Counted from the stretch's first letter, positions 24,186 to 32,951 are shown. The stretch: DNA of 50,696 nucleotides from Crocinitomicaceae bacterium (GCA_021740745.1 JAIOZF010000012.1:1-50696), one strand, 5' to 3'. Notes: generated by a model not told the origin, from the letters alone. Numbers and translations are program-made.

Positions 24186-24703
24186 TCATTAATCATTACC
24201 CATTTTAGTGGAATGGTGAAATCAAATTCTTCTTTGTAAAAGGAGTAGGAGAGTCCAAAACAACACGTACAAGCGCAGTTCCCACCATAGCCAATAAATA
24301 TAAGATTGAGAATGGTATCGTTGATGGTGCCTGCATCACCAAGAAAGTTGTGACAGCAATTTGAACCAATTTGTATGGATACAAAGAAGGCACTATCTGT
24401 TTGTGAGATTGATTCAACATGGTCGATCACTTCACGCTCTCCTAAAGAATTACAAGGAGCTCCAATCATTTCGTTTAGCCATAAACCATTCGTTCCATAT
24501 AATCCAATTTGATTCGATGTAGTTGGAATCGCCATTGTTCCAAACAATATTTGTCCATCCATTGGACTGTCAATCAAAATGGTGTCGTTTTTCTTTAGTT
24601 CGATAAATTCTGGATTTTTAGGATACACTATAATAACAGTATCAGATTGACTAAAAATCTGTGAGCTGAATGCAACAAATAAATAAAAAAGGACATTTTT
24701 CAT
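24152..24703 (-). CDS. Cysteine-rich secreted protein of unknown function
   Basis: The 183-residue protein has a signal peptide (MKNVLFYLFVAFSSQIFS, cleaved near FSQ). The mature region is beta-like with pairs of cysteines clustered late: GSNCCHNFLGD and GGNCACTCCFGLSY, plus one Cys in GAPCNSLGE. Such clusters suggest disulfides or metal binding outside the cytoplasm. I recognise no domain. The ATG five codons upstream gives a poorer signal peptide, so 24703 is preferred. The 3' end lies in the right copy of the flanking direct repeat, and the original convergent neighbour was probably the M16 gene. Confidence 0.65.
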   Translation of the reverse strand: MKNVLFYLFVAFSSQIFSQSDTVIIVYPKNPEFIELKKNDTILIDSPMDGQILFGTMAIPTTSNQIGLYGTNGLWLNEMIGAPCNSLGEREVIDHVESISQTDSAFFVSIQIGSNCCHNFLGDAGTINDTILNLIFIGYGGNCACTCCFGLSYSFYKEEFDFTIPLKWVMINEDRKTLYRIKD

Positions 24704-24734
24704 TGTTGAAAAGTACATAATTCAAAAATCAAAT

Positions 24735-24762
24735 CAAAACCATATGTTTTTGGGTGGTTTTG
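24735..24762. promoter_or_regulatory. Inverted repeat upstream of the glutamine synthetase gene
   Basis: Arms CAAAACCA and TGGTTTTG pair perfectly over 8 bp with a 12-nt loop. It lies between the divergent secreted-protein gene and glnN. It may be an operator, but no regulator is assigned. Confidence 0.35.
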
Positions 24763-24793
24763 TTAATTAAAAATGAATTTTATAAAAATAAAT

Positions 24794-24838
24794 AGGGGGT
24801 TGTTGATAAAAAAGTATGTTTTTTTTGATTGACCCCCT
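24794..24838. promoter_or_regulatory. AGGGGGT / ACCCCCT dyad at the glnN promoter
   Basis: Seven-base arms at 24794-24800 and 24832-24838 stand out in a very AT-rich leader. The right arm lies just upstream of the -7 box, near where the -33 region would be. It is a candidate nitrogen-control operator, purely by position. Confidence 0.35.
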
Positions 24839-24849
24839 TAAAAATTGAA

Positions 24850-24857
24850 TAAATTTG
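24850..24857 (+). promoter_or_regulatory. TAnnTTTG -7 box for glnN
   Basis: TAAATTTG lies 16 nt before the ATG. A TTTG at 24824-24827 may be the -33 element (22-bp spacing). Confidence 0.5.
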
Positions 24858-24873
24858 TCAAAAAATCAAAATA

Positions 24874-27060
24874 ATGGCAACTAAAAGACAAAAAGCGTAT
24901 CAAGACGTATTGAATCGAACTCCGAAAGACCATGAATACAATGGTAGGGTTTCTGAATTATTTGGAAAGAATGTTTTTCACATGGAAGTAATGCGAGAAT
25001 ATTTACCTTCAGAAGCATTCAAATCAATGCAGGAATCTATTCAGAATGGTACACGTCTAGATCGTAAAATGGCAGATCAAGTTGCTTCTGCAATGAAGGA
25101 TTGGGCCTTGACAAAAGGTGCCACACATTACACTCACTGGTTTCAACCGTTAACAGGTTCTACAGCTGAGAAACACGATGCTTTTTTCAAGCCAGTTGGA
25201 CCAGGAAAAGCAATGGAGCGTTTTGATGGTGATTTGTTAGTTCAACAAGAACCAGATGCTTCTTCATTCCCGAATGGTGGAATTAGAAATACATTTGAAG
25301 CGCGTGGTTATACTGCTTGGGATCCATCTTCACCTGCATTCGTAATTGGAAAGACGTTGTGTATTCCTACCATTTTCATTTCATATACGGGAGAATCACT
25401 AGATTATAAAATGCCATTATTAAAAGCGCTAAGTGCTGTAGATGACGCAGCAGTTGAGGTTTGCCAGTATTTTGATAAAAACGTAACGAAAGTAAATGCA
25501 ACCTTAGGTTGGGAACAAGAATATTTCTTAATTGATCAAGCCTTATTTAATGCACGACCAGATTTGATGATGACGGGCAGAGCATTGTTTGGTCACGCTG
25601 CTGCGAAAGGTCAACAATTAGAAGATCATTATTTTGGTTCTATTCCTGATCGTGTGACGGCGTTCATGCGTGAGTTTGAAACTGAGGCGATTTTGTTAGG
25701 TATTCCAGTTACAACTCGTCATAATGAAGTTGCTCCAAATCAATTCGAGTGTGCACCGATGTTTGAAGAGTGTAATCTAGCAAACGATCATAACTTGTTA
25801 TTGATGGATTTGATGGAGAAAATCGCTCGTAAGCATGATTTCCGTGTATTGTTGCATGAAAAACCTTTTGCAGGTGTAAATGGATCTGGAAAACACAATA
25901 ATTGGTCATTGGGAACAAACACAGGAGTGAACTTATTGGCTCCGGGTAAAAATCCAAAGTCGAATTTACAATTCTTGACGTTCTTCGTGAATACCATTAA
26001 AGCGATTCACGACCATTCAGATATTTTGCGTGCATGTATTGCTTCAGCAGGAAATGATCACCGTTTGGGAGCTAATGAGGCACCACCAGCAATTATTTCA
26101 GCGTTTATCGGCTCACAACTTTCGACTTTGTTAGATGATATCGAAAAGAATGTGAAAGCAGGAAAAATGACGCCTGAAGATAAAACAGAGTTGAAATTGA
26201 ACATTGGTAAAATTCCACAAATTATGTTGGATAATACCGATAGAAATAGAACATCACCTTTTGCATTTACTGGTAATAAATTTGAGTTCCGTGCGGTTGG
26301 ATCAAGTGCAAATTGTGCTTCTGCAATGATTGTTTTGAATACAATTATGGCAAAACAATTAAAGGATTTCAAAGTTTCCGTTGATAATCGCATTGATAAA
26401 GGAGAAGCGAAAGACGAAGCTATCTTGAAAGAATTACAGAAATTGATCAAGGAATCGAAGAAAATTCGTTTCGAAGGAAATGGTTACGGTGAAGAGTGGG
26501 TGAAGGATGCTGAAAAAAGAGGATTGAAAAACTTAAAAGATACACCACGTGCATTGCAAGTTTGGGGAGAGAAAAAAGTAGCGAAGTTGTTCAATGATAT
26601 GAATATCCTTACTCCACGTGAGTTGGAAGCACGTCAAGAAATTGAATTCGATAGTTACATCTTGAAAATTCAAATTGAAGCACGTATCATGGGAGATGTT
26701 ATTCAATCAATGATTATTCCTGCGGTTGTCGAATATCAAAATACATTGATTAAGAATGTGGAAGGTTTATTCAGTGTACTTGGTGATAAAGCTGGAAAAG
26801 AAGCTGCAAAAGGTCAAATCGAATTGATTCAGCGAATTTCTATTCACTTGAATAAAATGAAAGCAGAATCTGATTTAATGTTGATGGCACGAAAAGCAGC
26901 AAACAAAATAGAACACGCTGAAGAAAAAGCATTTGCTTATTGTGATAAAGTTCGTGTTCATTTTGATGAAATTCGCTACCACGCCGATAAATTAGAATTA
27001 TTAGTTGACGATGAACTATGGCCATTACCTAAATTCCGTGAAATGTTGTTCACACGTTAA
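24874..27060 (+). CDS. glnN: Glutamine synthetase type III
   Basis: The 728-residue enzyme has the length and motifs of GSIII, which makes glutamine from glutamate, ammonia and ATP. N-terminal GSIII-specific FGKNVFHMEVMREYLP is followed by THYTHWFQPLTGSTAEKHD, ATLGWEQEYFLID, TRHNEVAPNQFECAPMFE, HEKPFAGVNGSGKHNNW-type nucleotide/metal-binding sequence (quoted in part) and NRTSPFAFTGNKFEFR. GSIII is the usual glutamine synthetase of Bacteroidota and some cyanobacteria, and it forms dodecamers in the cytosol. It is monocistronic, bounded by its own promoter and the terminator at 27079. GC-rich dyads in the leader may regulate it with nitrogen supply. Confidence 0.97.
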   Translation: MATKRQKAYQDVLNRTPKDHEYNGRVSELFGKNVFHMEVMREYLPSEAFKSMQESIQNGTRLDRKMADQVASAMKDWALTKGATHYTHWFQPLTGSTAEKHDAFFKPVGPGKAMERFDGDLLVQQEPDASSFPNGGIRNTFEARGYTAWDPSSPAFVIGKTLCIPTIFISYTGESLDYKMPLLKALSAVDDAAVEVCQYFDKNVTKVNATLGWEQEYFLIDQALFNARPDLMMTGRALFGHAAAKGQQLEDHYFGSIPDRVTAFMREFETEAILLGIPVTTRHNEVAPNQFECAPMFEECNLANDHNLLLMDLMEKIARKHDFRVLLHEKPFAGVNGSGKHNNWSLGTNTGVNLLAPGKNPKSNLQFLTFFVNTIKAIHDHSDILRACIASAGNDHRLGANEAPPAIISAFIGSQLSTLLDDIEKNVKAGKMTPEDKTELKLNIGKIPQIMLDNTDRNRTSPFAFTGNKFEFRAVGSSANCASAMIVLNTIMAKQLKDFKVSVDNRIDKGEAKDEAILKELQKLIKESKKIRFEGNGYGEEWVKDAEKRGLKNLKDTPRALQVWGEKKVAKLFNDMNILTPRELEARQEIEFDSYILKIQIEARIMGDVIQSMIIPAVVEYQNTLIKNVEGLFSVLGDKAGKEAAKGQIELIQRISIHLNKMKAESDLMLMARKAANKIEHAEEKAFAYCDKVRVHFDEIRYHADKLELLVDDELWPLPKFREMLFTR

Positions 27061-27078
27061 TGAAATAGATATTGTTTG

Positions 27079-27111
27079 AATGCCTTTCGCCTCTGCGGAG
27101 GGCATTTTTTT
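27079..27111 (+). terminator. Rho-independent terminator of glnN
   Basis: A 12-bp stem (left arm AATGCCTTTCGC, two G-U pairs) with a 4-nt loop CTCT is followed by TTTTTTGTTTTT, 18 nt after the stop codon. Confidence 0.9.
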
Positions 27112-27146
27112 GTTTTTGCCCATCTCAAACAAAATTTAACTAGTTG

Positions 27147-27178
27147 AATCTTCAAATCTTCAAATCTTCAAATCTTCG
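27147..27178. repeat. Short octamer array, four units of AATCTTCA
   Basis: Three perfect AATCTTCA units and one ending in G lie between glnN and the response regulator gene. Period is 8 bp, as in the larger array at 19839. Confidence 0.8.
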
Positions 27179-27235
27179 AATTTTTAAATCATCCAATCTT
27201 TTCAATTTTTTCCATCATTGTTTTCCCGAACTTAT

Positions 27236-27243
27236 TACCTTTG
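27236..27243 (+). promoter_or_regulatory. TAnnTTTG -7 box for the orphan response regulator
   Basis: TACCTTTG overlaps the in-frame TTG at 27241, which argues against that TTG as start and supports the GTG at 27265. Confidence 0.55.
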
Positions 27244-27264
27244 TTTAAATTAATTCTAAATAAG

Positions 27265-27942
27265 GTGCACGTCATTTTAGCAGATAGTAACGACTTGGTA
27301 AGAGTTGGTCTAAGAACGATTCTGAATTCACATGGTGGGTTCAAAATTGTTGGCGAAGCGCATGATAAGGAGGAACTATTAGAACAAGTTAAGAATTTCG
27401 GAGCGGCTGTTGTATTAATTGATTACACATCTCCCGGTTTCAATATTGATATCATTCCAAAAGTGCTTTCTCAAAATAAACATGTTAAGTTTTTGGCAAT
27501 TACGCCTGAACAATCTGCACAAACATTGGTGGATGCGCTGCGTTCTGGAGTAATCAGCTATGTAAAAAAGGACTGCGATTTAGCAGAAATTATCAATGCA
27601 GTTGAAGAAACGAGTCTGGGAAATAAATTCTTCTGTGGTCAAATCTTAGAAACGATTCAACGCGCTTCTATCGATGTGAATGATATTGATTTCGATTCAT
27701 TCACCTGTGAACCAATTATTCTGTCCGAGCGAGAAAATGAAATTATTATTTTAATCGCAGAAGGATTAACGAATGGACAAATTGCTGAACATTTGTTTTT
27801 GAGTAATCATACGATCAATACACATCGAAAAAATATCATGGCTAAATTGGGTGTTAAAAATACAGCCGGTATTGTTATGTATGCTGTTAAAACAGACTTA
27901 GTATCCCCAAATAAGTTTCTCTTCGCTGCTGATTCAAATTAA
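27265..27942 (+). CDS. NarL/FixJ-type response regulator, orphan
   Basis: The 225-residue protein has a receiver domain starting HVILADSNDLVRVGLRTIL, phospho-acceptor Asp in VVLIDYTSPG, a Thr in LAITPEQ and Lys in YVKKDC, followed by a LuxR-type HTH (LSERENEIIILIAEG, IAEHLFLSNHTINTHRKN, IMAKLGVKN). The usual paired acidic residues after strand 1 (DD) are D-S here, which could weaken magnesium binding and phosphorylation. No histidine kinase is adjacent. The GTG start at 27265 is chosen because the TTG at 27241 lies in the promoter. It precedes the ECF sigma operon and could be connected with it, but separate promoters are visible. Confidence 0.85.
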   Translation: MHVILADSNDLVRVGLRTILNSHGGFKIVGEAHDKEELLEQVKNFGAAVVLIDYTSPGFNIDIIPKVLSQNKHVKFLAITPEQSAQTLVDALRSGVISYVKKDCDLAEIINAVEETSLGNKFFCGQILETIQRASIDVNDIDFDSFTCEPIILSERENEIIILIAEGLTNGQIAEHLFLSNHTINTHRKNIMAKLGVKNTAGIVMYAVKTDLVSPNKFLFAADSN

Positions 27943-28030
27943 TGAATAGTTGAAACTTACGTTATTATTAAGATAGATTTCTACTTTCAAATCTAAATTT
28001 CAAATAATTTTATTATTCATTGAACCATTG

Positions 28031-28038
28031 TATATTTG
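28031..28038 (+). promoter_or_regulatory. TAnnTTTG -7 box for the DUF2723-like/ECF/anti-sigma operon
   Basis: TATATTTG lies 27 nt before the ATG at 28066 and overlaps in-frame upstream starts, which are therefore rejected. Confidence 0.55.
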
Positions 28039-28065
28039 ATGTGTACTGCCCCAAAATTCAATACA

Positions 28066-29286
28066 ATGCGAAATCTATTCTTCTTTTTATTTATTTGTGC
28101 AAGTTGGAACGCTTTTGGTCAGTCAAATAACAATGAAAATGTTCCAGCAACAAATTCTAATACTTTCACACCAGATGTTAAATTCATTAAGGTTGAAGTC
28201 GATACACTTCTTCCACAAGAAGAGAGTTTTAAAGAAGTAGAAAAGAAGCAAGACAAGGTGGTTTCGAAAAAAACGAAGTCGCCTAGTGAAAGTGAATCAC
28301 TGAATGAAGAATCTATACAATCTTCCGCTGCTGTTTCAGAAACTGCTGTCAAAAGTATTTCAATTTCAAAAATTCAAGCTAGTCAAAACAGAACGCAACG
28401 TTCTCCTAGTCCACAGTTTCAGCAGCAAATGGATGATGGTGTAAAAACCTTGGAAACATATGCACCTGAATCGTTTGAATTCCATTTTTACAAGTACTTA
28501 GCCGGAAATTACAACATTCAATTGGCTGAACATTTGTTGAAAGCAGAACAATTGAAACCTAATAACTCAGATGTTCAAATTCAAAAAGCAGCTTATTACA
28601 TTATTTTGTCCGATTCAGTTAATGCGGAGAGTTACTTGAAGAAAATTGAGCAGTCAACACGCATTTCAAAAGAAGCACTGGCCTACGCTGAAGACATCGT
28701 ACTGTCTGCTCCTGAAAATGGCACATTAATAACACATGGATTTGATGATTCGTATGCTTCTTATTATATCCAATACGCAAATAAACAGCGTCCAGATCTT
28801 ACGATTGTCTCATTGGATTTTTTACAAAGCGATGTTTTCCGAGATAATCTGAAAAAGAAAGGGTATGAATTACCAGAAAACAAAATAATCGATGTCAATT
28901 ATTTAAAGGCATTCTGTGAATTGAACGAGAAAAAGTCAATCGCAATTTCATTAACAACTCCAAAGGAATATTTGAGTGCAGTTTCACAAAATATATTTAT
29001 TGTTGGATTAGTGGCTGAATATCACAAAGATCTGACATTCAATAACTTTTACCGCAATGATTATTTGTGGAATGAAGTACTTCAAAAAAAATTAGTCAAT
29101 TCCGCTGTAACAGAAAAAGGCCGGCAATTATCTGCTAATTACTTACCAATGATGATTTACCTAAGTAAGATTTACGGTGAAGTAAAAGAAGTTGAAAAGC
29201 AAAATGAAGTAGAGAAGGCCATCGAAAAAGTGGCTGTTCAAAGCAATAAATACGAACAAGTGCGAATATTGAAAAAATCGTTTTAA
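28066..29286 (+). CDS. Exported protein with a DUF2723-like segment, first gene of an ECF sigma operon
   Basis: The 406-residue protein has a signal peptide (MRNLFFFLFICASWNAFG), then a Ser/Glu/Lys-rich low-complexity linker (about 20-125), a helical TPR-like part (FHFYKYLAGNYNIQLAEHLL, KPNNSDVQIQKAAYYI) and a segment ENGTLITHGFDDSYASYYIQ, then RPDLTIVSLDFLQSDVFRDN. That last segment resembles the soluble tail of DUF2723 membrane glycosyltransferase-like proteins, where NGDNDTFPLWY and RPDVRVVNLSLL occur. The acidic GDNDT motif is GFDDS here. No membrane domain is present. It overlaps the downstream sigma factor by 1 nt (TAATG), so expression is coupled. It may be a periplasmic sensor or partner of that sigma system; this is inference. 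Confidence 0.65.
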   Translation: MRNLFFFLFICASWNAFGQSNNNENVPATNSNTFTPDVKFIKVEVDTLLPQEESFKEVEKKQDKVVSKKTKSPSESESLNEESIQSSAAVSETAVKSISISKIQASQNRTQRSPSPQFQQQMDDGVKTLETYAPESFEFHFYKYLAGNYNIQLAEHLLKAEQLKPNNSDVQIQKAAYYIILSDSVNAESYLKKIEQSTRISKEALAYAEDIVLSAPENGTLITHGFDDSYASYYIQYANKQRPDLTIVSLDFLQSDVFRDNLKKKGYELPENKIIDVNYLKAFCELNEKKSIAISLTTPKEYLSAVSQNIFIVGLVAEYHKDLTFNNFYRNDYLWNEVLQKKLVNSAVTEKGRQLSANYLPMMIYLSKIYGEVKEVEKQNEVEKAIEKVAVQSNKYEQVRILKKSF

Positions 29287-29876
29287 TGCAGTTGCAAAAA
29301 CCGCAGTATAAATCAATGTCTGACGAAGGACTCATGCGTTCTATCTCCAATGGAGATAAGAGAGCGTTTGATGAATTGTACGCCAGATATTCTGGACCAT
29401 TACTGGGTTATTTTATGCGTATGCTTTGGCGCGATAGAGAGAAGTCGGAGGATTTTGTTCACGATCTGTTTGCTAAAATTATTCGTAAACCAGATTATTT
29501 TGACATGGAACGCTCATTTAAAACTTGGGTTTATTCAGTCGCAAATAATATGTGTAAAAACGAATATAAAAAACAAGAGGTCCGCAAGGGAATGTCAAAT
29601 GGTTTAGATAATCATTATACCTTATTCGATGACAGTGTAAATGTGATAGGTGAGGTACAAGATGCGTTTTTTAAAGAGGCATTTGAAGAAAGTATGAAAA
29701 AGCTAGATGATAAACATCGAGAAGCATTTGCGCTAAGACATATTGAAGGACTTTCAATAAAAGAAATTGCAGAAGTACTGGAAATAAATGAGGGAACAAT
29801 CAAATCACGATTGTTTTACGCTACAAAATACCTTGCTGAGCATTTAAAAATATTTAATCCAATTGATAATAGATAG
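29286..29876 (+). CDS. ECF-type RNA polymerase sigma factor
   Basis: The 196-residue protein has sigma region 2 (RAFDELYARYSGPLLGYFMR, then EDFVHDLFAKII and FKTWVYSVANNMCKNEYKK) and region 4 with a helix-turn-helix (HREAFALRHIEGLSIKEIAE, VLEINEGTIKSRLFYATKYL). It directs RNA polymerase to a dedicated promoter set. Its start overlaps the stop of the upstream exported protein by 1 nt, and a membrane-spanning anti-sigma-like gene follows 5 nt after its stop. Together these suggest a transmembrane signalling unit in which the anti-sigma holds the sigma factor until an envelope signal arrives. Confidence 0.93.
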   Translation: MQLQKPQYKSMSDEGLMRSISNGDKRAFDELYARYSGPLLGYFMRMLWRDREKSEDFVHDLFAKIIRKPDYFDMERSFKTWVYSVANNMCKNEYKKQEVRKGMSNGLDNHYTLFDDSVNVIGEVQDAFFKEAFEESMKKLDDKHREAFALRHIEGLSIKEIAEVLEINEGTIKSRLFYATKYLAEHLKIFNPIDNR

Positions 29877-29881
29877 AAGTA

Positions 29882-30610
29882 ATGGAAAAGGAACTCGTAG
29901 ATCTTATCGCTGAAAAGAATTTCGATCAGTTAAATGCAACTGAAAGAGAAGCGCTTGGTGAATGGTGTGCTTCAGAGGAGGAATTTCAAGAAATGAAAGA
30001 TTTGTTTTTTAGTCTTGAGGTGTTGAAAAATGAAAATAGAATGACTCCAAAGCAGGAAACAAAAAACTCACTCGATGATATTTTTGCATCCACCCATGCA
30101 GAACCAAAAACGATTTTGTGGTATAATACCGTATGGTTGACTGTTTATCCAAAAGAGAAAGCGGTGTTTCGTCGCCCATTAATACAAATGGCTGCAGCAG
30201 TTGTTTTACTTGTATTAATATCTCCTTTGTTTTTTCAAACAGCAATAGAAACTGGAAAAGTTCAAACTGCTAAAAACGATGTTAAGCCAACTGAAGAACC
30301 AAAAATCGAAAATGAATTAGAAAAACAAACTGACGTTAAAGTTGAATCAACTCTTGTTAGCAATAAGGCTATTTCTCAAGATGACGATAAGGAAGTTTTA
30401 GTTGCACAAGTTGAAGATCTACCTTCAACTGAAATAATCGATGGACTAAAAAGAGAAGATGTTGAATTTGCTTCTGTTGCGCCATCAGTTGCTGCTGGAA
30501 CTGCTTTTGATCACCCAGACGGGATTTTTAAGGAAGAAAAAACAATTGCATTTTCACAAGCAGCGAAAGATCAACCAGGATTTTTGGACTTACTAACTGC
30601 GACGTTCTAA
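29882..30610 (+). CDS. Membrane-anchored anti-sigma-like protein
   Basis: The 242-residue protein has a soluble N-terminal part (about 1-95; ATEREALGEWCASEEEFQEM resembles the N-termini of Bacteroidota anti-sigma factors), one transmembrane helix (about 100-120; MAAAVVLLVLISPLFF) and a periplasmic tail rich in Glu, Lys and Val. The tail ends FSQAAKDQPGFLDLLTATF. No zinc-binding HxxxCxxC motif is present, so it is not a ZAS-type anti-sigma. Its position 5 nt after an ECF sigma gene is the main functional argument. The operon ends at a strong terminator. Confidence 0.75.
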   Translation: MEKELVDLIAEKNFDQLNATEREALGEWCASEEEFQEMKDLFFSLEVLKNENRMTPKQETKNSLDDIFASTHAEPKTILWYNTVWLTVYPKEKAVFRRPLIQMAAAVVLLVLISPLFFQTAIETGKVQTAKNDVKPTEEPKIENELEKQTDVKVESTLVSNKAISQDDDKEVLVAQVEDLPSTEIIDGLKREDVEFASVAPSVAAGTAFDHPDGIFKEEKTIAFSQAAKDQPGFLDLLTATF

Positions 30611-30627
30611 CCATTTTTAGACAGCAT

Positions 30628-30664
30628 AAAAAACGCCTCGATAATTGTTGTCGAGGCGTTTTTT
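30628..30664. terminator. Bidirectional Rho-independent terminator
   Basis: A 14-bp perfect stem (AAAAAACGCCTCGA and complement) with a 9-nt loop has A and T tracts on both sides. It serves both the ECF operon and the convergent gcvT gene. Confidence 0.93.
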
Positions 30665-30682
30665 GCTTAAAGCGTTTTGTTT

Positions 30683-31765
30683 TTATTTCTTGTAAAAAGG
30701 CAGTTTAACTACTTTCGCTTTTACCCCTTTTTCACGGATTGAAATATATATTTCTGAATCAATCGCAGCATGCTCTGTCGTTACATAACCTAAACCAATA
30801 GCAATTTTCATTGATGGTGACATCGTTCCTGAAGTTACTTTTCCTATAACATTTCCGTTCGCATCTTCGATAGGGTAGTCGTGACGTGGAATTCCACGGT
30901 CAACCATTTCAAAAGCTACCAATTTACGTGTTACACCAGCTTCTTTTTGTTTTTTAAGAAATTCTGAATCAACAAATTCTTTTGTGAATTTTGTAATCCA
31001 ACCAAGACCTGCTTCCAAAGGTGAAGTAGTATCATCAATATCATTTCCATATAAGCAGAAGCCCATTTCCAATCTCAATGTATCTCTAGCAGCTAAACCA
31101 ATTGGTTTGATTCCAAAAGCAGCTCCGGCATCGAAAACATTGTCCCAAACTTGTTCAACTTCATTGTTTTTGCAATAAATTTCAAAACCACCCGATCCAG
31201 TGTATCCTGTAGCTGAAATGATGACATGCTCAATTCCTGCAAAATCACCTACTTCAAAGTGATAATAGTTAATTTCAGAAAGATTTACGGAAGTAAGTGC
31301 TTGCATTGCCTCAACAGCTTTCGGTCCTTGAATTGCCAAAAGAGAGTAATCATCGGATAGATTTTTCATTTCAACACCTAAATCATTGTGTGAAGAAATC
31401 CAATTCCAATCTTTTTCAATGTTCGATGCATTTACCACCAAAAGATATTGTTCCTCCTTCATGCGGTAAATGATTAAATCATCTACAATTCCACCTTTAC
31501 CATTCGGCAAGCAAGAATATTGTGCTCTTCCGATAGTTAAAGTTGAAGCATCATTCGTTGTAACTTTTTGAATTAGAGCAAGGGCACTTGGACCTGTCAA
31601 GAGAAATTCACCCATGTGAGAAACATCAAAAACACCCACACTATTTCTAACAGTTTCGTGTTCTGCGTTTACGCCTTCATATTGAACAGGCATATTATAT
31701 CCAGCAAAGGGAACCATTTTCGCTCCTAATGCAATGTGTTTAGCTGATAATGCGGTATCTTTCAT
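30683..31765 (-). CDS. gcvT: Glycine cleavage system T protein (aminomethyltransferase)
   Basis: The 360-residue enzyme transfers the aminomethyl carbon from lipoylated H protein to tetrahydrofolate, releasing ammonia. Family motifs: [39 protein letters not shown]-like [63 protein letters not shown], and [16 protein letters not shown]. Length is typical for a stand-alone GcvT. The H and P proteins are not in the window. A -7 box precedes it, so it has its own promoter although the FAD oxidase gene upstream runs in the same direction. Confidence 0.96.
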   Translation of the reverse strand: MKDTALSAKHIALGAKMVPFAGYNMPVQYEGVNAEHETVRNSVGVFDVSHMGEFLLTGPSALALIQKVTTNDASTLTIGRAQYSCLPNGKGGIVDDLIIYRMKEEQYLLVVNASNIEKDWNWISSHNDLGVEMKNLSDDYSLLAIQGPKAVEAMQALTSVNLSEINYYHFEVGDFAGIEHVIISATGYTGSGGFEIYCKNNEVEQVWDNVFDAGAAFGIKPIGLAARDTLRLEMGFCLYGNDIDDTTSPLEAGLGWITKFTKEFVDSEFLKKQKEAGVTRKLVAFEMVDRGIPRHDYPIEDANGNVIGKVTSGTMSPSMKIAIGLGYVTTEHAAIDSEIYISIREKGVKAKVVKLPFYKK

Positions 31766-31781
31766 TGTTTAAAATTTGTGT

Positions 31782-31789
31782 CAAAAGTA
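31782..31789 (-). promoter_or_regulatory. TAnnTTTG -7 box for gcvT
   Basis: TACTTTTG on the minus strand lies 16 nt before the gcvT ATG, between gcvT and the upstream FAD oxidase gene. Confidence 0.55.
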
Positions 31790-31817
31790 ATTTTTTTAAC
31801 GACATAATTGGGGCTTC

Positions 31818-32951
31818 CTAGAACAATTCTGATAATTCTTTTCCGATTAAACTACCAATCGCAACACCCATACCACCCATTCTCACTCCGATTCCAACAT
31901 TAGGCTTAACTTTTTTTACAATTGGAGCTTTAGTTGATCCAACACCCATGATTCCAGCCCATTTATATTCAATAGAGTAGGGAGTGTTTGGAATGATTAC
32001 TTCCTTAAGAAGTTTATTCAGTGAATTCATTACTAAATCAGTCGTTTCCATTTGCGTTGTGGTTTCACCCTTGAAATCTAAATTTCTACCACCCCCAAGA
32101 AGAATACGATTGTCGACATTTCTGAAATAATAATAGCCTTGATCATAATGAAAAGTACCTTTCATTTGTAAATTGGGAATCGGTGATGTTACGATTACTT
32201 GCGCTCTAGCAGGCTGGACATCTTCATCAATTAATTGTGCTGCGAAACCATTCGTGCAAATAAGTAAATTTCTGGCAGTTATTTCCCCTTGAGAAATATT
32301 TATTAGAACTTTATTTTCAGTTGATTCAAAAGATAAGACATCTATACCGAACAATACTTTGATCCCTTTTTCAATGGCTTTTTGGTAAAACCTGTGAATC
32401 ATTTTTCCCGTATTGATTTGTCCTTCTAATCGGTTGTTTATGGAAGTCTCAATTCCTTGAAAATTGAATTCTTTTGAAAGTCCAAGATCTTCCGAATACA
32501 CTTTTTTTTCACCTGTGATTGCTTCAATTTGTTGATTCAAATAATCAATTTTTGAGCGTACAAAAGGAATTTTATCAGCATTTTTAGTTGTCAAAATATC
32601 CCATGAACCATTTACCTCTAATTCAAGATTTGATTCTCCAATAATTGACTTCAAATAATTCAAACCTTCCCATCGTTTTTGAACAGTTGACCAAACGGTA
32701 TTTTCATCCATTTGATCGAGGTCATCTAATAATTCTGTTGCACTCCCAAAACATGCAAATCCTGCGTTTTTGCTGCTTGCTCCTGATGGTAGATATCCTC
32801 TTTCAACTATTAAAATGGAAGCATTCGGATATTTTTCTTGAAGATGAATAGCAGTGCTGTATCCAACAATTCCAGCTCCAACAATTAAAAAATCGATTTC
32901 CTCAAAATAACTTTGCTTCTCCCAGAAGCTTAATTGTTCGATGTTAAGCAT
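31818..32951 (-). CDS. DAO-family FAD-dependent oxidoreductase
   Basis: The 377-residue protein has an N-terminal FAD-binding Rossmann motif (FLIVGAGIVGYSTAIHLQ, residues about 21-38), the ILIVERGYLPSGASSKNAGF segment in which the second beta strand ends in Glu and the flavin-contact SSKNAGF follows, and late VQPARAQVIVTSPI and a C-terminal WAGIMGVGSTKAPIV, typical of DAO (glycine oxidase / D-amino acid dehydrogenase-like) enzymes. Substrate cannot be assigned. It is cytosolic, without signal peptide. The gcvT gene lies 52 nt downstream on the same strand, so a role in amine or glycine oxidation is plausible. Confidence 0.88.
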   Translation of the reverse strand: MLNIEQLSFWEKQSYFEEIDFLIVGAGIVGYSTAIHLQEKYPNASILIVERGYLPSGASSKNAGFACFGSATELLDDLDQMDENTVWSTVQKRWEGLNYLKSIIGESNLELEVNGSWDILTTKNADKIPFVRSKIDYLNQQIEAITGEKKVYSEDLGLSKEFNFQGIETSINNRLEGQINTGKMIHRFYQKAIEKGIKVLFGIDVLSFESTENKVLINISQGEITARNLLICTNGFAAQLIDEDVQPARAQVIVTSPIPNLQMKGTFHYDQGYYYFRNVDNRILLGGGRNLDFKGETTTQMETTDLVMNSLNKLLKEVIIPNTPYSIEYKWAGIMGVGSTKAPIVKKVKPNVGIGVRMGGMGVAIGSLIGKELSELF

